Origin: Neoceratodus forsteri
Taxonomy: Eukaryota > Chordata > Ceratodontiformes > Ceratodontidae
DNA length: 64,000 nucleotides
Direction of reading: 5' to 3'
Assembly: GCA_016271365.2 (NCBI GenBank)
Contig: CM057456.1
Location: 891,122,001 to 891,186,000, forward strand
Position numbers and translations under genes: made by a program. Below the pieces are notes generated by a model that was given only the letters and a program-made list of their open reading frames with translations, searched no databases and was not told the DNA's origin. Positions 31,960 through 43,924 of the stretch are shown piece by piece; the first letter of the stretch is position 1, and each line of letters starts with the position of its first letter.

Positions 31960-33060
31960 TGCTTCCAAGGAAAGTGAATCAGTTGGCTACAGACATGGAG
32001 AGCAGCAGAGAGTATCATGGCTGCCTAGCCCAATCTGATGCTATCAAGATCATTGATACTGGCTGGGATCTGAGCTTGATCAGAAGTCTGAACACCGAAA
32101 GGAAGGCAGGAAAAGCATACAGGTGCATCTCTGACCAATCCAAGGCCAGAGCATCTAGGGGGGATTGTCCCATGGGCTGGTGGCCTGTAACAATATTGTG
32201 GCAGGGGGTGGTTCTCGTGGGATGCAGAGATCTATCTCTGGGGTACCTCACCTTCTGAAAACTAATTTCAACACCTGTCTGTTGAGGGCCAATTGGTGAT
32301 GGGCCTGGTTGATTTGACACAGTGCATCTGCCAGGGCCTACCGCTCAACCATCTGCCTCATAAATCAGGGACAAGGCTTAAAAAAATCGGGGACAAAGGA
32401 CCAAAATCAGGGACACATCTTCCAAACTGGTGATATCCACCCACAAAGCTGGCAGTATAGGGGGCTTAGTGTAAAATGCATTTTCTAAGTAGCAGCAAGT
32501 CTATAACTTTAATGTTTGACATTTTTGTTTGCTTACAACCACCACTGTTTGGTCATGGAAACACAATTTTTAGGAGGGACATGGTAACATTTTGAGGCAA
32601 AATCAGGGACAGTTGAGAGGTACGTGCCAGGGTGTTGTCCTTTCCTAGCAGATGGATAGCCTAAAGAGAAACTCCTAAGGAGTAGGCCAGGCTCCATATT
32701 TTCATGGCCTCTGTGCACAGAAGGCTTAACCTTGTTCCTCCCTGCTTGTTTATGTAGTAAATTGTGGTTGTATTGTCTGCTTTGATCTGTACCACCCTTC
32801 CCTGCACTAGTGGAGCGAAGTCCTGCAGGGCCAGCAACACTGCGCTGAGTTCCAGTACACTGATATGCTGGAGTGACTCTGCACTTGACCATGTACCTTG
32901 GGTGGTGTGATCCCTGTGATGGACACCCCACCCTAGTAGTGATACATCTGTTGTGAGAACCACTGTTGGTAGAAAGGAACCCCTTCTCTTAGGCTGACTT
33001 CCTCTTTCCACCACTGGAGGGCCTGCAGTAATGTTTTTGTTACTGGAATTAGCTTTGAGA
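31960..33060 (-). pseudogene. DIRS RNase H and methyltransferase-like region (F), split by a MITE
   Basis: RNase H has L-T-T-D-V-S, L-E-L-S-A-V, K-A-D-N-T-T-T and Y-Y-I-N-K-Q-G-G (32661-33000). The methyltransferase-like segment with Y-A-F-P-A-F lies at 32015-32320. A hAT-like MITE interrupts it at 32337-32624. Confidence 0.75.
32337..32624. mobile_element. hAT-like MITE, 288 bp, with 8-bp target duplication
   Basis: TGCCAGGG is duplicated at 32329-32336 and 32625-32632. The inserted sequence has imperfect terminal inverted repeats of about 17 bp: CCTACCGCTCAACCATC at the left, and CGTACCTCTCAACTGTC as the complement of the right. Internal copies of ATCAGGGACA occur. Related DIRS copies (E at 8105-8125) lack the insert. 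An 8-bp duplication plus this size fits non-autonomous hAT elements. Confidence 0.8.
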
Positions 33061-34200
33061 GGGGGGTCCCTCCTTTGGCACCAATATGCCCTAAGGTGGA
33101 ACTGCACATCCATCATCTGGAACCTGGACCCCAAGACTATGCCTGTGGCTGCAGCCATATGGCCCAGTAACTGAAGAAACTGCCTTGCAGTTTTTGGTCT
33201 GTTCAAGCAGAAGGAGCCCGCAATCTGCACAGCATTTCTTACCCTGTCCTCCAGGGTATTCAACTCTGCCCCTATGAACTACAGTATCTGTGCAGGTAGA
33301 AGGACAGACCTTCTGAGAGTTATCAGAAACCATAAGGAATCTAAGAGGGCCTGAGTGAGCTGAAAATGTTCCCTTATCTGTTGTGGGGAGTCTCCTACTA
33401 CCAACCAGTCATTTAGGTATGGGAATACTGTGACACCCGACTTTTGTAGGTGTGCCACTACCACTACCAGGCACTTTGTGAACACTCTTGGAGCTGAAGT
33501 GAGCCCGAATGGCAGGGCTGAAAACTGGTAATGACCTGAAGGGAGTCTGAACCTGAGGTACTTTCTATGAGACTCTCTAATGGGGATGTGGAAATAAGCA
33601 TCTTTTAGTCCAAAGATTCCAACCAAGCTCCTTTTCGGAGTGTTGGTAGAATTACTGCCAAGGTCACCATCTTGAACTTTGATTTTGTCAGGTGCCTGTT
33701 TGGTAATCTTAGATCTAGAATAGGTCGCCACTCCCCATTTTTCTTTGTTGTGAGGACGTATCTGGAATAAAAAAAGTTCCCCTTTTGCTGTGGAGGAACA
33801 GGTTCTACTGCTTTTGACAAAAGCAGATTTTGAATTTCCTTCAGAAGCTTCCTTTCTGCAGTGGAAGATGGCTTGAACACTCTGGTTCTGAGAGACGGGA
33901 AGGATTTGAAACTTAGGGACAACCCCTGACTCACTACATCCAGGGCCCACTTGTCCGTGGTAATGTTTTTCCAAGCCTGGAAAAAGTGAGCCAGTCTGCC
34001 CCTTACTGGTAGTGGGGAGGCGGCCTTGGCAAACAAGTTAAGGAACATGTTTTGGTTGTGGCTGGGCTTGACCAGCCTGGGAGCCACACCTGGACCACCT
34101 TCTACCTTGTCCCCTAAAGTTCCCGGTCTGCTGAGGGTACTACTGGGGTTGTAGATCAGCCTGAACCTGGTAAAAAGGCCTGCTGTAGGCAGCTCTGCCC
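33061..34200 (-). pseudogene. DIRS reverse transcriptase (F), Y-L-N-D
   Basis: RGRLAHFFQAWKNITTDKW starts the domain (about 34000). VLTTKKNGEWRPILDLR, LKDAYFHIPIRESH with the motif A Asp, and LPFGLTSAPRVFTK follow. The catalytic box reads V-F-P-Y-L-N-D-W: the first Asp of the pair is Asn (codon 33411-33413). A frameshift near 33610-33620 separates the two palm parts. Confidence 0.85.
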
Positions 34201-34249
34201 CTTCCTTCCTTTCCACAGGGCCTAGTGGAGGGAGAGGCCCTTTCTTTAG

Positions 34250-35674
34250 CAGAGTTATTCCTGTAGGTGGCCTTGTATTCATCCATTTTTTTCATATAGG
34301 CCTCTGTTTAGTCTCCAGATAGGGAGTTACTCTCATTAGGGAAGTCCATGGCCTTGGTCTGGGTATCCGGATTTAGGTTTGTGGCTCTTAACCATGTAAA
34401 TCTCCTCTGGGTAACTGTATTTGCCATCCATCTGGCAGCAGTGTCATTAGTATCTGCAGCTATTTGGAACTGGTATTTGGCTGCTTCCAGACCAAATCTG
34501 GCAGTCTCAGCCAGATCTGTTGAGAAGCTACCCAGAGCTACGTCTGACAGCCAGGACAGACTGCAACAGGGATTTCTGGTACTGGGATGCATAAGCATGG
34601 AAGATGGCTTGCCTGAAAGCCAGAGAGGCAGACAGATAACCTTTTTTGGCTATACTATTTTCTTGGAATCTTTGTCAGGAGGATGAGGATAATGGTACCT
34701 TTGCCCTATCACAGGCTGCAGTTTGTACCACCCCCTGGTGGTCAGGGTGAGTGAACAAAAATTCAGCTCCTTCCCTATCCACCTGATACTTTTTGTCCAG
34801 ACTTTTATCCAAAGGAGGGACAGAGTTGGGGGTCTGCAAAATCTTTAGCACATCTTTTTTAAAGAATTTGTTTACTGGAAGCAGGAGGTTCTTAGAGGGT
34901 GTCAACCCCATCATCACAAGATAATCAGCCTCCTCTTCATCCTCTATAACCTTACTGGTGGCTATGTCTAAGGCACCTACCATTCTTCTCACAAAGGAAA
35001 AGTGAGAATAATAATCCTTTGCTGTCCTGAGAGAGGGGGCCAAATTCCTGGTCGGGGGAGACTTCTGACTCAATAGGTTCTTCCTCCTCAAATTCCCCAA
35101 AGCCCTCAAACTCCACCTGCTGCTGGAGTGGGGGCTGGGCAGAAGTTGCTGCTTGCTTAGAAGGGATCTGCACCAATTGCCTGATGGCTAGGGGTAGGTA
35201 GCAGCCCCTGCAGGGCCTGAATCACCCTAAATGCCTGGGCAATTTCTTGTGGTGAATGTGCAGCAGAAGTCCCCAAATGCTGGTCAGCATGGGGTTCAGT
35301 GTGTTTGATTTTCCTGGTCTTTTTAGCTGGAAACGGAGAGTCAGGTGGTTCACTAGGTCTCTAACTAGTTGCCATGGTACCCATGTCAGGGGTAGCTTGT
35401 ACAGGCTCTAGAGTTTCACATGCAGGAGTGGGGGATTTTGGCTGGTCAGAGCTCGAGGGACCCCCAGGTAGAGGAAGCTTCTTTTTAAGCCTTTCTAGAT
35501 GCATATCCACCGTCTTTTCAGGAAATGTTTTACAAATGTCACAATTCACTTTAAAATGCTCATACCCAAGGCAGACAACACACAGGGAGTGTTTGTCGCC
35601 TTGGCAAACATCTCACCACACTGAGTACAGTTTTTGAAACCAGCTTCACTGGTTCTCTTAAGTTTTTCTGACAT
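34250..35674 (-). pseudogene. DIRS gag-like ORF (F)
   Basis: The start at 35674 reads M-S-E-K-L-K-R-T. A frame change near 35600 leads into the knuckle-like CVVCLGYEHFKVNCDIC, a complete C-x2-C-x4-H-x4-C-x2-C. A short Lys-rich helix (MHLERLKKKLPLP), Pro/Gln-rich and acidic stretches, and the C-terminal domain (34308-34598) with R-R-F-T-W-L-R-A-T-N-L and D-F-P-N-E-S follow. It is mostly open but frameshifted. Confidence 0.75.
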
Positions 35675-35804
35675 TATGAGAATGATAAAAACAAGAACTG
35701 CAAAGAAAACTTTTTAAATTTAAATGTTCATTTGCAGTCGTGGTCAGTTCTGGAACTGATGGATGTTCCGATCGGAACTGGGAACTGATGGAAAGGGAAC
35801 TGAA

Positions 35805-35990
35805 GATCTTATCTGTTTCAGTCTTCACCATTCATCACTGGTGGGTTCTGGCTGGAGGATAGGACCCCACGGGAGCCTTTTTTGTTTGCAAGAGGTGGAG
35901 CCGACGCATGACGTGACGCTCGTGGGTTGGCCAGTAACCAACGTCGACTCCTCCTCAGACCCAGTTCTGCTTCTCCCACCGTCGAGTTGA
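35805..35990 (+). repeat. 5' ITR of DIRS D
   Basis: It reads ATCTTATCTG, then TCTTCACCATTCATCACTGG and GGTTCTGGCTGGA. It is complementary to 43960-44090. Confidence 0.85.
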
Positions 35991-36140
35991 CATGCAGAGC
36001 ACATCTGCGTCCGGTCCTAGTCAGTTGAATCCTAGTTCTGTACAGATTCTCTTGGCGCTGTCGATTGCTAAGACCATTCCTTTAATTTATTTTTCGACAA
36101 CTCCGAGTGCTATTTCTGTTTACTGTTTTTTCGTCCGGTC

Positions 36141-37305
36141 ATGTCTCGTTCAGGGGACAAGAAGAAACCCTCCAAGGTGGGTCAGCCTCCTATGCGGTGG
36201 TGTCCCAGCGGACAACTTTTTTCCATCACGGACCAGCATGACTGTTGTTTGACCTGCTTGGGCCCACACCATGATATGGTTCGCTGTGATGCCTGTTCTT
36301 CCATGGACCGCCGAGCATTAGAACTGCACATGTTTAAAGTCGGATGTGCGCCATCAACTTTCAGTGGACAGGCTCACACCCGGGATGCCAAATGCAGGTC
36401 TCTTGACCCTTCCTCCAGGTCTCCTCCTGGTCCTATATTGCGCATGGAGGAGTGGGGTTCTGCCCTTTCTTGACTTGCCTCAGTGGAAATCCCTTCCACA
36501 GTGCAGGAGGCACTGTTCTGGCAATCACCTTCTCGGAGGCAAAGGTTCCCCTAGTGTCACAGCTTAGGGCCTTCGGGCCTGGTCCGGTGTCGTCCGTCGG
36601 TGCTGCCTTAGATCCCAGTGCCACTTGTGGTGCCGGAGATCAGGGTGGCGCCACAGGCGGCACAGAGTTGGCTCCCGGTGCCACCTCGGATCTCGGCGCT
36701 GGTGATCATGGTGGCCCCGTGAGCACTGCAGGGCAAGTTTGCGGTGCCACTCGCAGTCTCAGAACCAGAGGAGATCGTGGAGTGGTCTGGGTCTGAGCCT
36801 CCTCTGGTGAGGATGATGACTCAGAGGTTGATCCTGACTGGCTCCCAAATTCTTTGGAGTCCTCCGACTCCTCCCTGCCCAGCACTACAACTCCGATTCA
36901 GCCCCCTCCTTTGGATTTAGCAATTACTGTCGGCTCCAGTGTTGGTGGTCCCGACCAGTCCTCTGGTGCTCAGGGCGGCACATGGGCTGGGCTGGAGTCA
37001 GTGGTTCTCTTTTTCCCTTAGGAGGTGTATCTCCTTCTTTGGGTACTCAGGCTGGTCCCAATTCTGAACTGGCTGGGGAGCCTCCGTGAGGAGGGTACTC
37101 TCTCGGTGACCATCTCTCAGGAGTCGGCCACGGTGATCGAGCTGCCTAGGCTGACGCTGAGGAAGAGGTCCCTCTCTGAGTCGGAAGGGTTGAGGGGACA
37201 GAATCGGGCGCAGCCTCCCTCCCTCCCTTGAAGCCTGCAGGGGCCCAGGTAGGAGTCGCAGGGCTGGTCCTGTTTTTTCCCATGAAGTCTCCCTGGGAAG
37301 AATAT
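36141..37305 (+). pseudogene. DIRS gag-like ORF (D), first part
   Basis: The start at 36141 reads M-S-R-S-G-D-K-K-K. The knuckle-like CLTCLGPHHDMVRCDAC is complete (C-x2-C-x4-H-x4-C-x2-C, about residues 35-51). A Cys/Met/Arg-rich helix follows. A frameshift near 36470 leads into the GGTGCC-rich tract (36590-36790). Element C interrupts the frame at 37305 and gag continues at 41547. Confidence 0.8.
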
Positions 37306-37540
37306 AGAAATTACGTACCTACCGTAATTATGATCTTTCTGTGTATCTTCACCATTCATCACAGATGGGTACTGGCTGGCGGTCAGGACCCAGCGGAGCT
37401 TTTTCTTTTTTTTTTTAAAGGGATAGGCGAGACCCGGCCTTGCTCAGCGCCCGCCCTTGAGACCGACAGAACAACGTGGCGCCGAGGATTAGCCGTTAGG
37501 CTGCTCAACTCTGCCTACCTACCAGCTCTGAGTCGCTGAG
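37306..37540 (-). repeat. 3' ITR of DIRS C
   Basis: The dyad at 37309-37329 has perfect arms AATTACG and CGTAATT. CACCATTCATCACAGATGGG and GCGGTCAGGACCC are shared with the complement of 41480-41530. Confidence 0.9.
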
Positions 37541-38169
37541 AGGTAAGAGGAAGGGATGGAGGGTGGGACAAGAGAGTCCAAGGGACAGAAAAAGGAAGGA
37601 AAAACTGAACCAAAAGGAGAAATAATGACTGAGAGGACAGCATAGAAGAGATGAGACTAAGGGGATTGGGTAGGGGCCCCAATCTCTGGAAGCAGAAGAA
37701 GGGAGGGAAGGGAGGGGAGAAAATTTAGGAGAGAGTGAGAGGTAACAAGGATCCGAGACCCTTGTCCGTCACCAGACTGTAGAGGAACTGCAAGGAGTAG
37801 CAAAGCTTGCTTGCCAAAATTCAAGGCACAGAATATGTGGCAATACCCCAAAAGCAGAGTAGGTTATACTGGAGAAGGACAGGGAACAGGGATTAGCACT
37901 CTCTCTGTAAAGATATTTGGTGAAAAGAAGGGATTTTTTTTTTTTTTTATGAAACAGTTGGATAACAGGAGGAGGGCAACCACCAACTCCCACCCTGTTA
38001 GGGTGGAGATATGCAGTAGAGAAGGAGTGCCCCTCGAGCTGTACCCTTTAAAGGGAAAAATTTACACCCCCGTGTGTCCCTACTTTACCCTGCTCTAAAG
38101 AGATGGATAGGGAGAGACACAGAGGAAGGGGGACCCAGAGACTGAGGCCCCAGGGGGACGGTGGGCGGG

Positions 38170-38285
38170 ATTGTGATGAATGGGGAAGCTACACAGAAAG
38201 ATCATAATTACGGTAGGTACGTAATTTCTATATCTTATCTGTGTCAATCTTCACCATTCATCACAGATGGGTGAGTACCAAGCCC
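38170..38285 (-). repeat. ICR of DIRS C
   Basis: GTGATGAATGGGGAAGCTAC faces CTTCACCATTCATCACAGAT. The dyad core at about 38205-38225 has arms AATTACG and CGTAATT. Confidence 0.85.
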
Positions 38286-41150
38286 CCCCCGAAGGGGGTT
38301 GATTCAATGTACCCTAAGGGACAGGGTCCCTTAGCCCTCAGTGAGTGACACACTAAGGGGGGGGAAAACTTCTGGGCCTGGAGAGGCCCGAGAGTGGGGA
38401 GAACGAGACGGGGTTCCCGGAGGGGGAAGTAAGTTGCCCCGACAAACGCGTCTCGCCCTATGGGAAAGAGATAGGTTCCCTGGTGAGCGGAGCAAATCAC
38501 CCTACGCCGGGCCAAGGGTGACAACCGGGAAAGACGAAGCCACGCCGATCTCCGGGTGCAGATCGCTGTCCCTACGACCCTGGTAGCTACCTCATTGGCG
38601 TCGTATGATGCCCTTGCTTGGTGCCTTGCTAGCTCCAGGCCACGTGCAGAGAGTGCGATGGCTTGCCTGGTTTGCTCCGAGTCAGGCAAGGAGGCTAGGA
38701 TCTGACCTAGCGCTGACCACAAGAACCTGTTGTAGGCTGCATAGTGGGCCTGATGAGCAGAGATGGAGAGAAGTAACCGTGCTTAGTAGAAAGTCCTCCT
38801 CCCCCAGAAATCAAAATCCAAAGAGTCCTGATCTGGGGGCCGGTCACGGTGGAGGGCGCGAAGCCCGTCAGGGGTGTCCAAGGCGTCAGTCCGGACTGCA
38901 GATGAGGCATAGAACCTGGAGACTCCGGGGGAGCGCAATACCTCTGGCTGAGGTCCCTAGGGGCAGGAACTCCGGAGAAGGGCCTCTGCCAGAAATGCAT
39001 GGATGCCTCCCGAAAGGGAGCAGGCCAGGGCGGCACTACAAGGTGGCCGCACCGAAATCGCCTAGAAAGGCGTGCGCATGCTCAGGATTGCTCACGGACA
39101 GGGGAGAGAGGTGAAGGTCCTCCATCATCCTCACGAGGAAACGCTGATACTCGGAGAGATCAGCGGCAGGAGAGATATGGACAGACGGTTCCTCTCCTCC
39201 TGAAGAGGGGGATGAGGAGCTGGAGGTCACCATGCATTCCGAGAGGGGCTGCTCGGGGGGAGGTTGAAAATTCTGGCTGTCCATGGCCCTAACGTAGGCA
39301 GGGAACCGAGCAGCCACCGCTCTGAACTGTTCCCAGGTGAGAGGGCCGCTAGGACCAAGAATACCTGGGAGGGAGGAAGTCAGCTGACCTCTGCCAGGGC
39401 TAGGGAGCAGACTAAGGACCCCCGCGGAGGGTGTCCTGGAAGACTCCGCAGCTGACAGCTGTACAACCACGCTGGTACTGCCTAGGCTGCGCCCAGAAGA
39501 ATCCCCAAGTAGGCGACAGGGCCGTATAGATCCAGAAGGACGGTCCCTGCCTCCAAAGAATGGGATCCCCTCAAGGGAACCAGAAGGGGAAGGGCAGAAG
39601 TCTCTGCGCCTCAAGCTCCAAACAGGCCCGGTGGGTCCCAGAGAAAGGCGACAGCGCTGACCCCACACCCCTCGGAGTCCAAGAGGGTTCTAGTCCTCGA
39701 AAGGGCCAGCCTAGGAAACTGGCAACTCTGGGCTGCCCCCGAAGGGGAGACCCAGGGAGCAGCACCCTCCCCTCCCGTGGGCTTCCCAATAGGCCCCAAA
39801 GTTGGGCGATCGAGACACACCACCGGAGGGGGTACCACCGCCGAGGGATCAAGGAACCCCCCAAGGCCAGGTTGCATGGCAATGGTGGCACGCACCACAG
39901 CCTGCTGGTCAGTACCACTGACCCTAACCTCGGGGGGGGGGGAACCAAACGCACCTCAGTAGGGGGCTGACTGAGACCCGTCGTGGAGACCATCGGCTCG
40001 TCCTCCTCTGCAGACAACCCGGAAGGGTGTGACTTCCCGTTCGACTCCGAGCTTGACTCAGACTCCGAAGAGGTAGAATCTGAGGTCCTAAGCCAAATGG
40101 TAGGAGGGCGAGGGAAGGCGACCTTACCAAAGGACCCAGAAGTCAAAGCAGTGGCCAAGACGGCACCTGCCCCCTCCACAGCCCCGCTAGCTGCGCTGGC
40201 AGAAGGCGGCAGGGCAGCACGGGCCAAAGGTCCTGAACTAGGGCCAGCTGCGGCACCGTCAAGTCCACCGGCACCAGGGGTGGTACCAGGAACAGAGATG
40301 GCGCCGACAGAGCCCCAGAAACAGCCTCAGTGCTGGGCGCCAGATCCGTTGGCGCGCGGCCGGCACCGAACCAGCTAGCGCGAGCGACTCGAGGCGGACT
40401 TCGGTGCCAGGGCAGCACCGCCAGACCCCTCGGCGCTCGAGCAGCACCAATGGCGCCGAGGCGGCACCGATGGGCGACTCCGAAGGCCCCACGGCGCCGT
40501 GTGCTCAACCTCGGCGCCGAGGATGGTGCTGAGGCGAGACATGCCGAAAGGTGACGCCGAATCCAGGGTCACGGCACCGTGAGCAGGGTCGGCACTGACA
40601 AGGCCCACGGCGTCTAGAGAAGGGTTGGCACCACCGTCGGTGCCGACAGGGCCCACGGCACCGCGAATGGCACCGAAGGCCCTGACGGCGGCGAGGACGG
40701 TGTCGACCTGGGCCTTCCAGACTGCGGGAGCAACACCGGAGAGCCTTCACCCCCGAGGGGTGATTGCCAAGGCGCGCCTCCCGCCCGCTCCCGGGAGGAA
40801 GTGGGACGGGCCTCCTGCGCCGTGGAAGAATTCTCGGCCAAGGCTAGGCTACAAGAGGCCGAGGTTCCCTCCTCCTCGGTTCATATAGAACTGGGAGGGG
40901 ACCGGGAAAGGCAGAGAAGGCGTGGCTTGGCCCGGCAGTGCGAATCCTGCAGTGGGCGGAGCTCACCCTACTTTAAAGCTGCTGTTCGAGGACACGCGGT
41001 CCATGGAGAAGCAGGCATCGCACAAATCCATGTCGTGAAGCGGGCTAGACACGGAGAGACACTGGTCATGCTGGTCGGTAACGAGTACTTATGTCAGACA
41101 CACGATGGGGAGCTCGCCTTAGACGCACTTCTTGCCTCTGACCGCGACAT
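38261..41150 (-). pseudogene. DIRS gag-like ORF (C), frameshifted
   Basis: The start at 41150 reads M-S-R-S-E-A-R, with the knuckle region degraded soon after (near 41020-41090). A dense GGCACC/GGCGCC tract covers about 40150-40720. GPLTWEQFRAVAARFPAYVR, an acidic Ser cluster and LSEYQRFLVRMMEDLHLS lie at 39036-39668. The C-terminal domain (38261-38722) reads HQARASYDANEVATRVVGTA, then RRSAWLRLSRLSPLARRRVI. Frame changes occur in the N-terminal half. The opposite-strand frame at 39983-40378 is a composition shadow. Confidence 0.75.
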
Positions 41151-41319
41151 GACCCACGGAAAAACACCAAAAACAGACTCGGCGTTGCTTATACTGTAAA
41201 ATAAATGGAGATCTTACCAGCGACGTCGAGTAGGGCAGACTAGAACTAGCAGGAACCGACGGAGTGTCGACGACAAAAGGCTAAGGCCTAAAAGTTTGAA
41301 AATTTCTTCAGCTGGCTTC

Positions 41320-41546
41320 CCAGGAGGCGACCTCGAATGCGGGAGACGAAGAACTGGTAGGCAGGCGGCGTCGACGCAGCCTAACAGCTAATCCTCGAGC
41401 GGCACGTAGTTCGTCAGCCTCAAGGGCGGCGCCGATGCTGCGTTGGCTCCGCCTATCCCTTTTTAAAAAAAAAAAGGCTCCCACGGGGTCCTGACCGCCG
41501 GCCAGTACCCATCTGTGATGAATGGCGAAGATTGACACAGATAAGA
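41320..41546 (-). repeat. 5' ITR of DIRS C
   Basis: TCTGTGATGAATGGCGAAGA leads to the terminus AAGAT at 41542-41546. CTCATCTTTACAGG, gag sequence of D, follows. Confidence 0.85.
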
Positions 41547-42780
41547 TCTCATCTTTACAGGCTAGAGGCCGCCCTTCTGGGCTCGTGCGGCCCCAGTTGC
41601 CTTACAGGGGGGATTCTCTTTAAGGGCTCAGTCCTGGCCATTCCAGATCAGCTGAACGGCCTCCGACTGCTCCGGCTGACAGATCTTCGCTATCCTTGAG
41701 GTCTCCTGTTTGGTCCCCCAGTCCCTGGGAGAGGTCGTGCTCCTCCTCCCAGGTGTTTAGCCCCCTTACCTCTGCCAACACCTCCCTCTCTCTCCCAGGC
41801 CACGTCGGTCCTATGGGACCTCTCACCTGGGAGCAGTTTTGGTCCACAGCTGCACTCTTCCCTGCCTACTTTAGGTCCATGGATGAGGAGGTGTTCCACC
41901 ATTCCCCTGTGCAGACAGTGCCCGACTCTCCAGACTCATCGGCTTCCTCGTCTTCCTCCTCTGAGTGAGAGGATTTCTCTGTCCACCTGTCCTCAGCGGC
42001 TGATTTGTCTAGCTATCAGCATTTCCTTTCAGGCTGGTCGGTGAGCTCCACATATCTAATTTAGGAAGTCGCAATCCTGAGAAGACGACATGCTTTTTCA
42101 GGCAAATTGAGTGCGGCTAACCTGGTGGTTGCCACCTGGCCTTCCCCCTTCAGAGAGGTGTCATACCGCACCTGGAGAAGTCCTTCAACCCACTCTCCAG
42201 CCCTGAGGGACTGCCGGCACAGGTACTGTACACCCCTAGGGTCTCCAGGAGTCTTGGCTCACCCCCACTTTGGGCGTGACGCTCCTGGACACACCTTCCG
42301 GGCACAGACGCCCAAGATGTGTCCGAACCCCAAAGACAGACTCTGCTGAGTTTGACTTTTGGGGGAGGAGAGTGTTCTCTTTGGCACGTCTCTCTTTGTC
42401 TCGTTCGGTTCATCAGGCCCATCATGCTGCCTATAAGAGGCACTTATGGTCTCTACTACGACAGATTCTAGTGTACCTGCCTGATTCGGAGGTGACCAAA
42501 TAGGCCACTGCCCTCTCTGCACAGGGCCTGGAGCTTGCAAGTCACCAAACAAGGGCATCGTATGATGCCAGTGAGGTGGCATCCAGGCTACCGGGGACAG
42601 CGATCTGCATTGGGCGGACGTCATGACATCATCTTTCCAGCTTATCAACCCTGGCCCGGCGTAGGGTGACTGCCTCCTCATTGCAGGGAACTCACCTTCT
42701 CTCTCGCAGGGTGAGGTGGAAACTTCAGGGATGACTTCCCTCTCCTACTTAAAGGAGAACACCGCCTCACTCAGACCAGT
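41547..42780 (+). pseudogene. DIRS gag-like ORF (D), second part
   Basis: This continues 37305. It reads LPGHVGPMGPLTWEQFWSTA, then L-F-P-A-Y-F-R-S-M-D and an acidic/Ser cluster with a stop (41696-41968). The C-terminal domain (about 42440-42700) reads QILVYLPDSE, A-S-Y-D-A-S-E-V-A-S-R and S-T-L-A-R-R-R-V. Stops are present, so it is a relic. Confidence 0.75.
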
Positions 42781-42899
42781 CTCAGGCCTAACTAGGCCTT
42801 GAAGGGTTCCCTCCTCTGGTGTCTCCCCCACAGGAAGCTGAGGGACTTCTTTCCCTCAGGGAGGTACCTGGTCCCCTTCGGGGGGCTTGCTAATCACCC

Positions 42900-42995
42900 A
42901 CCAGTGATGAATGGTGAAGACTGACACACATAAGATATGAAAATTATGTACCTACCATAATGCTTGATCTTTCTGTGTATCTTCACCATTCATCA
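42900..42995 (+). repeat. ICR of DIRS D
   Basis: CAGTGATGAATGGTGAAGAC faces CTTCACCATTCATCACTGCT. Between them lie ATAAGAT|ATGAAAATTATG and a dyad with arms AATTATG and CATAATG. Confidence 0.85.
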
Positions 42996-43924
42996 CTGCT
43001 TCCCACCATCTCCCCCCTTAAGCCTCAGTCTCTGGGAGGTAACTCCTCCCTGTTTGTCTCTCCAAACTATGTCTTGCTGGTAATTCTGGTACCTCTCGCT
43101 CCATCCCCTTAGAAGGTAACAGGATTGTTGGGGGGATGAGCAGGGAGGCAACCTTTTGGTCACCAGGGTCCCATTTCATTCTAATGGGACCCTCTCCTGG
43201 TTGGATCCATTTTGCTTACTTCCCTGCTTTATCTAAAGCCCTAGGGGTTCTCTTAGAGCAGCGATGGGTGGTCCCTGGTGATCCTCCCCTCTCTGTATCT
43301 GTTTTCTTAATTTCCCTGGCAGGGGTTCCCTCTGGGATTTCCTGTTGCTCTTAATTGAAGAATAAGCCTCCTCCTTCTTCGTCCCTCCTGGAGAGACGTT
43401 TAAAAAGGAAAAAAAAGAATTGGAAGCCTTATTTTTGTTGTCTAGTCAGGATAAGTCCTGTCCCTTCTTGGTTTATCCCTTTCTCGGGGGGGGGGGGGAG
43501 GAGAGATATTGCTGTCTCTCTTCCTATCTTCCCCTATGAGGACTTTCAGAATTGGTGCACTGCTCCCTCTTTTCAATTTCAGACCAGCCATCCTCTGGTT
43601 CCTTCTAGAGATTCTTCCTTCTGGAATAGAGGACCATAGTAAGCAGTATTGTTCTATAGTCCCCGGGCAGTCCTTCAGACCCTGGCGGGTGGAGAGCGGT
43701 GTCTTCTCTCTCTCCCCCCCCACTCTCCTTTTTCTACTGTCCTTACTTTCTCCCTCCCTCCTCACCCAGAGGTTGGGGGCCCCCTGTCCCAGACCTCTAG
43801 GCTTTTATCCTTTTGTCTTCTTTTACGGCATTATTCCTTCCTTGGTCTTTATATCCTTTTCTTTTTCTACCCCTTGGGCTCCCTTGCCCTGCTCTCTTTC
43901 TTTCTACCACTCTCCAGCATGCAG

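Larger units (their letters stand above)
37306..41546 (-). mobile_element. DIRS C: gag-only DIRS, innermost insertion
   Basis: This 4.24-kb element has a 3' ITR (37306-37540), an ICR (38170-38285), a gag relic (38261-41150) and a 5' ITR (about 41320-41546). It lies inside the gag of D in the opposite orientation. CpG is abundant compared with G, consistent with a recent insertion. No RT, RNase H or recombinase is present. Confidence 0.9.
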
